NCBI GenBank assembly: GCA_902594485.1
Contig: CACJMJ010000009.1
Span: 1 to 34,846 of the forward strand
DNA from: an uncultured Bacteroidota bacterium
GTDB lineage: Bacteria; Bacteroidota; Bacteroidia; Flavobacteriales; Flavobacteriaceae
Reading direction: 5' to 3'
DNA length: 34,846 nt
The position numbers and the translations under genes are program-made. This document shows, in pieces, positions 27,771 through 34,487 of this stretch (position 1 is the stretch's first letter; each line of letters starts with the position of its first letter). The notes under the pieces were generated by a model, which was given only the letters and a program-made list of their open reading frames with translations, was not told the origin of the DNA and searched no databases.

Positions 27771-28475
27771 ATGGAAGAAAATCCAATCCCAATTTATGTT
27801 GTTGAGTTTATGACAGATGAGTGGAAAACTTGGACTCTTTTTTCATTGGTGTTTATTTCTGTTCCTCTAATCGTTGCTAGGTTTTTAAACAGAAAACAGA
27901 AAATTCAGGTTACATATCTTATTGGGGTCATAATGATTCTTGATTTTATAACTGAAAATGGAGGATATATTATGAGTGGCACATGGGATGTTCAATATAA
28001 TTTACCTATTCAATTATGTGGAATATCTTCCCTAATATGTTGTATTCTTCCTTTTATAAAGAAAAAAGATAAGCTTTTTCAATTTGTTTATTATACAGGA
28101 GTTATCGGTGGTATAATGGCAATTTTGACACCGCAGATGAACTATTTTGACGGATCTTTAAGATACTATTTAAACTATTATGTTTCTCATAGTTTAATCA
28201 TAGTTCTGCCAATTTTTATGTTTCTTCATTTAGACCTTAAGCTTCCTAAATTTTCTTGGTTTAAAATTTGGATTCACCTTAATATCTTAATGGCAATCAT
28301 AATGCCAATTAATTTTCTATTAGACTCAAATTATATGTATGTTAATGCCGCCCCAGAGGTAAGCAACCCTCTTGTAATTGGAGAGTGGCCCTACTATCTA
28401 TTGATTTGGGAACCCCTTGTAATGATTATTGCATATTTAATTTATGCTATAAGTAGAAGAAAAATAATACTTTGA
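27771..28475 (+). CDS. YwaF/TIGR02206-family membrane protein
   Basis: 234 residues with about seven hydrophobic segments, no signal peptide. The family features are the charged break NRKQKIQVTYLIG, the LPIQLCGISSLICCILPF helix with the conserved L-C pair near residue 82, and the YYTGVIGGIMAILTPQMNY segment near 108. Homologues (YwaF, distantly TMEM164) have been suggested to act on acyl chains of lipids, but bacterial members are uncharacterised. Its stop overlaps the start of the next gene (TTGA), making the first joint of a three-gene operon. Confidence 0.85.
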   Translation: MEENPIPIYVVEFMTDEWKTWTLFSLVFISVPLIVARFLNRKQKIQVTYLIGVIMILDFITENGGYIMSGTWDVQYNLPIQLCGISSLICCILPFIKKKDKLFQFVYYTGVIGGIMAILTPQMNYFDGSLRYYLNYYVSHSLIIVLPIFMFLHLDLKLPKFSWFKIWIHLNILMAIIMPINFLLDSNYMYVNAAPEVSNPLVIGEWPYYLLIWEPLVMIIAYLIYAISRRKIIL

Positions 28476-28966
28476 GTATTTTAAAAATATTAGTTCTTCT
28501 CTTATTTATTTCATTTGATCAGTCAACTGAAAAGTGTTCTAACATTTACCTTATTAGACATGCTGAAAAAGTAAGAACTGATAAATCAGATCGCGATCCA
28601 GATCTTAATAATAATGGTTTTATAAGAGCTGAAAATTGGAAACAATATTTCTTTGATAAAGACATCTCTAAAATATATTCTACGAATTACAAAAGGACCG
28701 TGAAAACAGTTAAGCCTCTTGCCGAAAATAATAGTTTAGAAATACTCATATATTCTTCTGATGATATTATTTATAAAGATTTTATAAATTCAAGTGAGGG
28801 AGAAAACACTGTTGTTGTTGGTCATAGTAATACAATACCTGAATTTGTGAATAATCTTATTAACGAAGACTACTATGATCAAATTGATGACTTAAATAAT
28901 TCTAACCTTTATATTGTTTCTATTTGTAACTCCATTATAACCCACAAATTAATTACTGTCGATTAG
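28472..28966 (+). CDS. exported histidine phosphatase-family protein
   Basis: 164 residues. The start is a TTG overlapping the TGA of the upstream gene; no in-frame ATG exists before the catalytic motif. The N-terminus (MSILKILVLLLFISFDQ) is a signal peptide or anchor. The phosphoglycerate mutase/SixA fold follows with the phospho-acceptor His30 in LIRHAEK, an Arg in STNYKRTVKT and the second His118 in VVVGHSNTIPEF. Phosphomonoesterase activity on an envelope or periplasmic substrate is inferred. The next gene begins at the base right after its stop codon. Confidence 0.88.
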   Translation: MSILKILVLLLFISFDQSTEKCSNIYLIRHAEKVRTDKSDRDPDLNNNGFIRAENWKQYFFDKDISKIYSTNYKRTVKTVKPLAENNSLEILIYSSDDIIYKDFINSSEGENTVVVGHSNTIPEFVNNLINEDYYDQIDDLNNSNLYIVSICNSIITHKLITVD

Positions 28967-29575
28967 ATGGAGTCTCCTATAAAAGTTTTTAGTAATTGGG
29001 TTTTAAGTGGAAAAGATGAAGGTATGGAGAAAAACCACTCTGCATCTGTTGAAAATATGATTGAATATTCAACTAAAGGGATTGATAATTATAGTTTTAT
29101 AGATGCTGGTTGTGGAAATGGTTGGGTTGTCCGAGGGATTTCCTCTGATCCAAGATGTAAACAAGCAATTGGTGTAGACGGGTCAATACAAATGATTGAA
29201 AAAGCAAAAAGACTGGATAAAAAAAATAATTACTTCTGCTCTGACTTATTAGATTGGAATCCTAAAGAAAAAGTTGATATCGTTCACTCAATGGAAGTTT
29301 TTTATTATTTTAAAAAACCTGAAATTCTTGTAAATCATATTTATAACAATTGGCTAAACGAAGGAGGTCGATTGATTATGGGTATTGACCATTATAAAGA
29401 AAACAAACCATCAAACAACTGGAAGGAAGAGACATCAATAAGTATCATGCAATTATTCTCAGAAAACACATGGTTAGACTTTTTCAAAACAGCAGGTTTT
29501 GTTAATATAGAGTCTTGGTGCTTTGGTAAAGAAGGTGAATGGAATGGGACACTAATTATTACTGGAATTAAGTAG
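28967..29575 (+). CDS. class I SAM-dependent methyltransferase
   Basis: 202 residues, cytoplasmic. Rossmann-like methyltransferase with the SAM-binding motif I FIDAGCGNGWVVR near residue 44, the acidic post-I strand GVDGSIQMIEKAK near 67, a motif II CSDLLDW, and VDIVHSMEVFYYF near 103 followed by LNEGGRLIMGID. Substrate unknown. It directly abuts the histidine phosphatase gene. Its last 24 bases overlap the end of the opposite FMN reductase gene. Confidence 0.92.
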   Translation: MESPIKVFSNWVLSGKDEGMEKNHSASVENMIEYSTKGIDNYSFIDAGCGNGWVVRGISSDPRCKQAIGVDGSIQMIEKAKRLDKKNNYFCSDLLDWNPKEKVDIVHSMEVFYYFKKPEILVNHIYNNWLNEGGRLIMGIDHYKENKPSNNWKEETSISIMQLFSENTWLDFFKTAGFVNIESWCFGKEGEWNGTLIITGIK

Positions 29576-30112
29576 ATTTTCAACCTGACCAGAAAATATA
29601 CTTATCTGTTTATCTAGCTCTTCACTTAATTTTTTATCTGTAATTCCATCAGTGTCAGAAAAGTTTTCATTGAACTTAGGAAGAGCAAAATGAGGAATCT
29701 CTAGAGCACTTTGTCGAGAAAAACGAGATACGGCTGTTTGAAGAACTGTAATCCCTGCATTCTGTCCATCGCTAGTTGATAATAAAATTAAAGGCTTATT
29801 ACTCCATACGGTTTTTTCGATTACAGAGATCCAGTCGTATATGTTTTTGAATGCCGAGGTATAGGAACCGTTATGCTCAGCAAGTGAAATAATTATCCCA
29901 ATGCTTTCATTAACTAATTTTTTAAACTCATATGCTTTATCTGGAATACCTGTTTCTTCTTCTCTATCTTCACTGTAAATAGGCATTTCAAATTCATTTA
30001 AGTCAACAAGAATAGCCTCTTTTGGAGCCATTCTTTTGGCAACATAAGAGGCTAATTTTTTATTCTTTGAGTTTTTTGAGGAAGAAGCCCCAAAAGCAAG
30101 TAATTTACTCAT
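29552..30112 (-). CDS. NAD(P)H-dependent FMN reductase-family protein
   Basis: 186 residues with a flavodoxin-like fold. N-terminal LLAFGASSSKNSKNKKLASYVAKRM is the FMN phosphate loop; SLAEHNGSYTSAFKNIYDWIS near 97 and LLSTSDGQNAG near 130 are the usual isoalloxazine contacts. Such enzymes reduce FMN, quinones or metals. Its ATG overlaps the stop of a 27-codon CDGSH gene by one base (TAATG), and that gene lies 1 bp after yceI, so three redox or envelope genes form one operon. The 3' end overlaps the opposite methyltransferase gene by 24 bp. Confidence 0.93.
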   Translation of the reverse strand: MSKLLAFGASSSKNSKNKKLASYVAKRMAPKEAILVDLNEFEMPIYSEDREEETGIPDKAYEFKKLVNESIGIIISLAEHNGSYTSAFKNIYDWISVIEKTVWSNKPLILLSTSDGQNAGITVLQTAVSRFSRQSALEIPHFALPKFNENFSDTDGITDKKLSEELDKQISIFSGQVENLLNSSNN

Positions 30113-30195
30113 TATTGATTACTGTGAGAACCATCACAAAATCCTTCTGGGTTTTGAGTGTTTCCACAGCCACATCTAGGTCTATTAGAATTCAT
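30112..30195 (-). CDS. CDGSH iron-sulfur miniprotein (27 aa)
   Basis: A 27-codon ORF, ATG at 30195 to TAA at 30112, encoding CGCGNTQNPEGFCDGSH at residues 8-24 between MNSNRPR and SNQ. This is the CDGSH zinc-finger-like motif that binds a redox-active [2Fe-2S] cluster through three Cys and one His, here C8, C10, C20 and H24. The gap between the second and third Cys is nine residues where mitoNEET has eight. Known CDGSH proteins are usually 60 residues or longer; this is the bare motif, with an in-frame stop 12 bases above the ATG. The gene sits 1 bp after yceI and overlaps the reductase ATG by one base, which is strong evidence that it is translated. Electron exchange with the adjacent FMN reductase is inferred. 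Confidence 0.8.
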   Translation of the reverse strand: MNSNRPRCGCGNTQNPEGFCDGSHSNQ

Positions 30196-30196
30196 A

Positions 30197-30808
30197 TTAT
30201 GAAGTTTTTAAGTTAATTTTTAGTTCAATATCATCGTATATAAGCTTATCCCCAAGGTTTTCAAAAAATGTTCCGGATCTAAATTTTACATTATACTTAG
30301 AACGATCGAAAACAAGGTTAGCATTCCATCCATCCTCGGTATTTACCATTTCAAATAATACCGGATGTGAAATGTCTTTAATAGTTAAAAATCCATTAAC
30401 CATCCATTTTCCATTTGAAATTACTTCAGAGCTTGAAATATACAAATGTGCTGTTGGGAAAGATTCGACTGAAAAGAAATCATCTGATCTTAAGTGACCC
30501 TCTAATCTTTCTTTACTTCCTCCTGTTAAGTCTTGAACAGTAATAGATGTCATATCTACAAGAAATTCTCCTTGTGAAATTAGACCATCTGCAATCTCAA
30601 ATTGTCCAGATGTAAAATTAATAGTTCCGTAGTGAGAGCTTGTTGAAACTTCACGTCCAGTCCACATAAGGCTACTTTCATCTTGTACAATATTATAGGT
30701 TGCGTCAGCAGCAGTCATTGCCACATCATTAGTCTCTGCTGTTTTGTTTGAATTCATGTTACATGAAACCAGTGAGACAAACATTAATAAAGCGATTAAT
30801 TTTTTCAT
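30197..30808 (-). CDS. YceI-family lipoprotein
   Basis: 203 residues with a lipoprotein signal peptide (MKKLIALLMFVSLVSC, Cys16). The YceI lipocalin-like barrel follows: YNIVQDESSLMWTGREVSTSSHYGTINFTSG, FLVDMTSITVQDL, HLRSDDFFSVESFPTAHL and FLTIKDISHPVLFEM. YceI proteins bind long isoprenoid chains such as polyprenyl pyrophosphate or quinone precursors in a hydrophobic pocket. It heads an operon with the CDGSH miniprotein and FMN reductase. An exact -7 box was not found upstream; its start region is about 90 bp from the first dyad of the neighbouring operator array, so divergent control by the Xre regulator is possible. Confidence 0.95.
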   Translation of the reverse strand: MKKLIALLMFVSLVSCNMNSNKTAETNDVAMTAADATYNIVQDESSLMWTGREVSTSSHYGTINFTSGQFEIADGLISQGEFLVDMTSITVQDLTGGSKERLEGHLRSDDFFSVESFPTAHLYISSSEVISNGKWMVNGFLTIKDISHPVLFEMVNTEDGWNANLVFDRSKYNVKFRSGTFFENLGDKLIYDDIELKINLKTS

Positions 30809-30899
30809 GTATTAAAATTTTGCATAAAACTAGAAAAATCAACCCTTGAAGACTGTTTATAAAATAGTTTTAATTATTCTTTAACATCTTTTTGTATAA

Positions 30900-31016
30900 T
30901 GTAAAACAAACTATACATTTAATATGTAAAGCTTACTTTACAAATTATAAAAAAGTTTAATTATGTAAAGTTTATTTTACATAAATATTTATTATATTTG
31001 TAAAGTTTATTTTACA
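30900..31016. promoter_or_regulatory. array of 18-bp dyad operators upstream of the Xre gene
   Basis: Three 18-bp inverted repeats of the form TGTAAAG-n4-yTTTACA: 30925-30942 (TGTAAAGCTTACTTTACA, 7-bp perfect arms), 30964-30981 and 30999-31016 (both TGTAAAGTTTATTTTACA, 6-bp arms). A degenerate fourth copy lies at 30900-30917 (TGTAAAACAAACTATACA, one mismatch in the right arm). Centre spacings are 25, 39 and 35 bp. The last copy covers the start-site region and ends 1 base before the ATG of the Xre gene, so the simplest reading is autorepression by that protein. The rest of the 209-bp gap (30809-30899) shows no further structure. Confidence 0.8.
30993..31000 (+). promoter_or_regulatory. -7 promoter box for the Xre-Stealth cassette
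   Basis: TATATTTG matches TAnnTTTG exactly, 17 bases before the ATG at 31018. Its last two bases are the first two of the third operator dyad, and the second dyad sits over the -33 region, so a bound regulator would block polymerase. Confidence 0.6.
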
Positions 31017-31017
31017 T

Positions 31018-31212
31018 ATGCTTATAAATAGAGTTAAAGATTATCGAAAAGGTGCAAACTTAACACAAGAAGACTTAGCCTCAATGACTGGGGTTAGCAG
31101 GCAGACTATAATATCAATAGAAAAAAACAAATTTGTGCCTGGACTAGATATAGCCATGAGGATTGCCGAGTCTTTAAAAACACCAATTAATAAGCTTTTT
31201 TATTTTGTTTAG
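31018..31212 (+). CDS. small Xre-family helix-turn-helix regulator
   Basis: 64 residues, a single HTH_3 (Cro/C1) domain: VKDYRKGANLTQEDLASMTGVSRQTIISIEKNKFVPGLDIAMRIAESLKTPINKLF. The helix-turn-helix spans roughly residues 15-34 with the Q-x-x-I recognition helix (SRQTIISIE). Miniature regulators of this type often repress their own operon. Upstream lie three to four dyad operators overlapping its promoter, and its TAG stop directly abuts the ATG of the Stealth gene (TAGATG), so both are on one transcript. Other members of this size class usually precede a DUF2975 membrane protein; here the partner is different. Confidence 0.93.
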   Translation: MLINRVKDYRKGANLTQEDLASMTGVSRQTIISIEKNKFVPGLDIAMRIAESLKTPINKLFYFV

Positions 31213-32154
31213 ATGGAAAAAATTGATGCAGTAATAACATGGGTGGATGGTTCAGAACCAAACTATCAAAGAAAACTCAAAGAATATCTATCCAATAACG
31301 ACACAATAAAGAGGCAATATCTTCAAGCAAATGAAATTAATCTATGTGTCGCGTCTATTGTGAAATATGCGCCCTTTATAAGAAAAATCTTTATTGTGAC
31401 CGACAAACAGTCTCCAAACTTAGACAGCGTTAAGCATATTGTTTCCAAAGAAAAGATTAAAATTGTTGATCATGAAGAAATATTTCGTGACAACATAGAG
31501 TTTCTTCCAACATTCAATATTAGATCAATAGATGCTTTACTTTTCAGGATTAAAGATCTGTCTGAAAAGTTCATATATTTTAATGATGATATGTTTCTTA
31601 TAAAAAAAACAAATCCGGAAGATTGGTTTGTTGGCGATAAAGCTGTTTTAACTGGAAACTGGGTAAAAACTTATAATAAAAAGCCCATTAAAATTATTTC
31701 ACAAAAAATTAAAAGCTTTTTCAATATGAGGCCTAGCTTCAATGCCTCACAATCAAAAGCAGCTAACATTGCCGGTTTTAATAGCAAATATTTTAAATCT
31801 TATCATTGCGGTAGACCTCAAAAAAAATCAATAATTAAAGACTTTTATAACAAATTTCCTCAGAGACTTGAAAGTCAGATAAAACACAGGTTTAGAAACC
31901 CAGAACAATTTATGCCTTACAGTCTTTGTTGGCACCTACTAATTAGAGAAAACCTGTATTTAGAATCATCAACTAATAAATTAATTGAGATTGAGAAATC
32001 TAAAAAGCTGTCTCCTGAACAGCTTAGTAAGTTATTGCAATCTATAGATGCAAAAAAAGAGGTAAAGTTTTTGAACATACAAGATTTGAACCTAGCTCAA
32101 AAAGAAACACAAAAAGTTTTTCAAAACTGGTTTTTTAAAAAATTAAGAAAATAA
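31213..32154 (+). CDS. Stealth-family sugar-phosphate transferase
   Basis: 313 residues. The Stealth family links hexose-1-phosphate units in capsules and related polymers, and includes the GlcNAc-1-phosphotransferase fold. Conserved region 1 is IDAVITWVDGSEP at residues 4-16; conserved region 2 runs from FNIRSIDALLFRIKDLSEKFIYFNDDMF (NDDMF at 124-128); conserved region 3 contains YHCGRPQKK near 197 and HRFRNPEQFMPY near 225; a weak fourth region ends LNLAQKETQ...FFKKLRK. No signal peptide or membrane segment. It stands alone, with no capsule export or other glycosyltransferase gene nearby, and is cotranscribed with the Xre regulator. The acceptor is unknown. Confidence 0.9.
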   Translation: MEKIDAVITWVDGSEPNYQRKLKEYLSNNDTIKRQYLQANEINLCVASIVKYAPFIRKIFIVTDKQSPNLDSVKHIVSKEKIKIVDHEEIFRDNIEFLPTFNIRSIDALLFRIKDLSEKFIYFNDDMFLIKKTNPEDWFVGDKAVLTGNWVKTYNKKPIKIISQKIKSFFNMRPSFNASQSKAANIAGFNSKYFKSYHCGRPQKKSIIKDFYNKFPQRLESQIKHRFRNPEQFMPYSLCWHLLIRENLYLESSTNKLIEIEKSKKLSPEQLSKLLQSIDAKKEVKFLNIQDLNLAQKETQKVFQNWFFKKLRK

Positions 32155-32155
32155 A

Positions 32156-33370
32156 CTAAATAGCTTTAATAGCCTCAACTACAGTGTCTATCTCATTTTT
32201 TGTATTATATAAAGAAATACCAAGCCTTGTAACGCCCCCTTTACTTTCTAGACCTAATTCCTGAATTGCTTTGAGAGCATAGAAGTGCCCGTCCCAAGCG
32301 CATATATTATGCTTAGCTAGGGATGCGCAGACCTCTTGAGGAGAGTGGTCAGAATGAACAAATGAAACAGTCGGCGTTCTTTCTCTTGTAGAAAAATCAG
32401 GACCAATAACTGTTGTTTTGTCAAATCCATCTAATGATTCATAAAGATATTTTGCAAGATTAAACTCATGGTCACTGATGTGTAGGTATGCACTTTCCAA
32501 TTTTTCTCTATATGACTCCCCTTCTCCAAGAGTTGAAATAAAGTCGATGGCAGCTGACACACCTGCGCATGAGGCATGGTTTAGTGTACCTGTCTCAATT
32601 ATGTAGGGCGCTTCCTGATCTTGAACCACTAGTCTATCCGGGTCAAGACTTTCTAAAACACCCGGTCTTGAGTAAAGAAAACTTATATGCGGACCGTAAA
32701 ACTTATAAGCTGAACACAACATAAAGTCACAACCAAGCTTTTCTACATCAATTGAAAAGTGAGGAGCATAATGAACAGCGTCTAATAAAAAGAAACACTC
32801 TCGCCCTTTTAGATATTCTTTAACCTTTATAAAATTATTTAATGTTCCTAATGCATTTGAAGACATACCCATACAAACCATCACTGTTTTCTCATTTATC
32901 TTATTTTTAAAATCAGAGTAGTCCAGCGTTCCGTTTTGCATTAACTTAACTTCAATAATTTTCACACCTACCTCTTTTAATATCATCCATGGACCTCTGT
33001 TTGCTTCATGGTCTAGCTCAGTGACTATTACCTCGTCTCCTTCTTTAAATTTTTTTGATAAAGCCCTTGCCAAACTATAGTTTAATGTTGTCATGTTCTG
33101 ACCAATTGAAATTGAGTTAGGACTCTTTGCTCCTAGCATGGCGGCAACTTTAAATCGGAGATTATCCATAATAGAGTCTGTTTCTTTACTTGTAATAAAT
33201 TCTCCGTGTGTGTTTGCGTTTGATCTTAAATAATATTTGGAAATTGCCTCAATTACTTGAATAGGAACTTGCGTACCACCCGGACCATCTAGGTATATAA
33301 TTTGCTGATTAGACTCATTCACCCTGTTTAAAGAGGGAAAGTATTCTCTGGTTTTTTCTGAATTTATCAT
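32156..33370 (-). CDS. cysteine desulfurase-like protein (class V aminotransferase fold)
   Basis: 404 residues, PLP-dependent fold type I. N-terminal YLDGPGGTQVPIQVIEAI; H121 in TELDHEANRGPW stacks on PLP; D197 and H200 in LLDAVHYAPH; PLP lysine K223 in CSAYKFYGPH; C-terminal REGTPTVSF-like and GVTRLGISLYNT segments. It resembles the cysteine desulfurase-like TIGR01976 subfamily more than SufS or IscS, and no Suf or Isc genes are adjacent. A clear catalytic-Cys loop was not identified, so desulfurase activity is uncertain; a lyase or aminotransferase role is possible. One base separates its stop from the Stealth gene stop on the opposite strand. Confidence 0.9.
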   Translation of the reverse strand: MINSEKTREYFPSLNRVNESNQQIIYLDGPGGTQVPIQVIEAISKYYLRSNANTHGEFITSKETDSIMDNLRFKVAAMLGAKSPNSISIGQNMTTLNYSLARALSKKFKEGDEVIVTELDHEANRGPWMILKEVGVKIIEVKLMQNGTLDYSDFKNKINEKTVMVCMGMSSNALGTLNNFIKVKEYLKGRECFFLLDAVHYAPHFSIDVEKLGCDFMLCSAYKFYGPHISFLYSRPGVLESLDPDRLVVQDQEAPYIIETGTLNHASCAGVSAAIDFISTLGEGESYREKLESAYLHISDHEFNLAKYLYESLDGFDKTTVIGPDFSTRERTPTVSFVHSDHSPQEVCASLAKHNICAWDGHFYALKAIQELGLESKGGVTRLGISLYNTKNEIDTVVEAIKAI

Positions 33371-33431
33371 ATTATAAAGCTAGCTATGAAAAGTCCATAA
33401 TATCCCCATTCCGCAAAGCTTTCCATTTAAA

Positions 33432-34484
33432 CTAATCTGCAATTTTCCAAAAAGCAATTCCACCCGCTTGCTTTCCAACTTCAGCTGAAGCTACTAGCTT
33501 TAATTGCTCAAGGTTGATAACGTCAACCTTCCCAGATTCTCCACCAACACCCTCTACTGATACAAAAGCGTACTTGTTGTCCGGGGAAACTACAACGCCA
33601 TGTGGAATACTTGTCGTTGTTTTGATTCTTGAGATCTGTTCTCTGTTTTTCAACGACCATATTGACACAGCCCCTTCATTTTTTAGGGTAGTAATAAGCT
33701 TTTCGCCATCTGGCGAGACTGCAATATTATATGGTCCTTTTCCTGTTTTATAAACTTCTTTTACCTTCCATTTATTTGTATCAACTATGTAAATATTATC
33801 AGATCCATTAGCAGCAATATATAATTCATGACCTGATGGAGATGGGGTTACCCATGTTGGTTTAAGTTTAGAGTGGTGCATTGCATTTCTATGATGAGTG
33901 TTATTATCAAGGCTTAAGATTCTTTTTACACTCAAGTCAACTGCATCAATTTCAAAGAGCTCTCCAGACATCATTGCAACAGAGTAATGAAGATTACCAT
34001 CAGGAGACATTCTTGATCCATGGGGCATAATCCCTGTTTTAATTTTAGTTATCTCTACCATATACTCTGGATCTACAACAGAAACAGTACTTGTCTTCAT
34101 TAGGCCATGTAAATTGAAATTTACAACATAAAGAAGACCTGTTGTTTTTGATAATTGCATTGTAGCAGGAAAAAGGCCTAACTCAACCTTTGATAATGGC
34201 TCATTATTTTCGGTAGAATACTTTACAACTGATCCGTTTGGACTTCCATGCGCAAGTGATAAATACCAATATTTACCATTTGGGTCTACAGTTATTCCAT
34301 GTGGACCCTCGTTTTCTGTAGGCATTATCCCAACTGAAACTCTATCTGTTTCTATAATTTCTTTACCATCAAATTTCAATACAGAAACCTGGTCATCAGA
34401 CTCAGCTGCAACATAAACATAATAGTCCTGCGAAAAACCTGTATTTAAAATTAAAAGTGCTAAAAGTGAGTAAAGTGTTCGCAT
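33432..34484 (-). CDS. secreted YncE-like beta-propeller protein
   Basis: 350 residues with a signal peptide (MRTLYSLLALLILNTGFSQ, cleavage after residue 19). The mature protein is made of repeated YVTN/lactonase-type blades: YVYVAAESDDQVSVLKF, GPHGITVDPNGKYWYLSLAHG, ATMQLSKTTGLLYVVNFN, MPHGSRMSPDGNLHYSVAMM, TPSPSGHELYIAANGSDNIYIVDT, GPYNIAVSPDGEKLITTLKN and IPHGVVVSPDNKYAFVSVEG, which counts to a seven-bladed propeller. No catalytic residues are recognised; such proteins bind ligands or partners in the periplasm or outside. It follows the LVIVD-repeat gene by 3 bp in the same operon. Confidence 0.9.
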   Translation of the reverse strand: MRTLYSLLALLILNTGFSQDYYVYVAAESDDQVSVLKFDGKEIIETDRVSVGIMPTENEGPHGITVDPNGKYWYLSLAHGSPNGSVVKYSTENNEPLSKVELGLFPATMQLSKTTGLLYVVNFNLHGLMKTSTVSVVDPEYMVEITKIKTGIMPHGSRMSPDGNLHYSVAMMSGELFEIDAVDLSVKRILSLDNNTHHRNAMHHSKLKPTWVTPSPSGHELYIAANGSDNIYIVDTNKWKVKEVYKTGKGPYNIAVSPDGEKLITTLKNEGAVSIWSLKNREQISRIKTTTSIPHGVVVSPDNKYAFVSVEGVGGESGKVDVINLEQLKLVASAEVGKQAGGIAFWKIAD

Positions 34485-34487
34485 AAT

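Noticed and set aside
30022-30216. 64-residue + strand ORF over the CDGSH and reductase start region
   Set aside because: It is antisense to two supported genes and encodes no recognisable motif.
33371-33431. Possible terminator in the gap before the cysteine desulfurase-like gene
   Set aside because: AGCTAGCT and AAAGCTTT short palindromes are present, but there is no long stem with a T-run.
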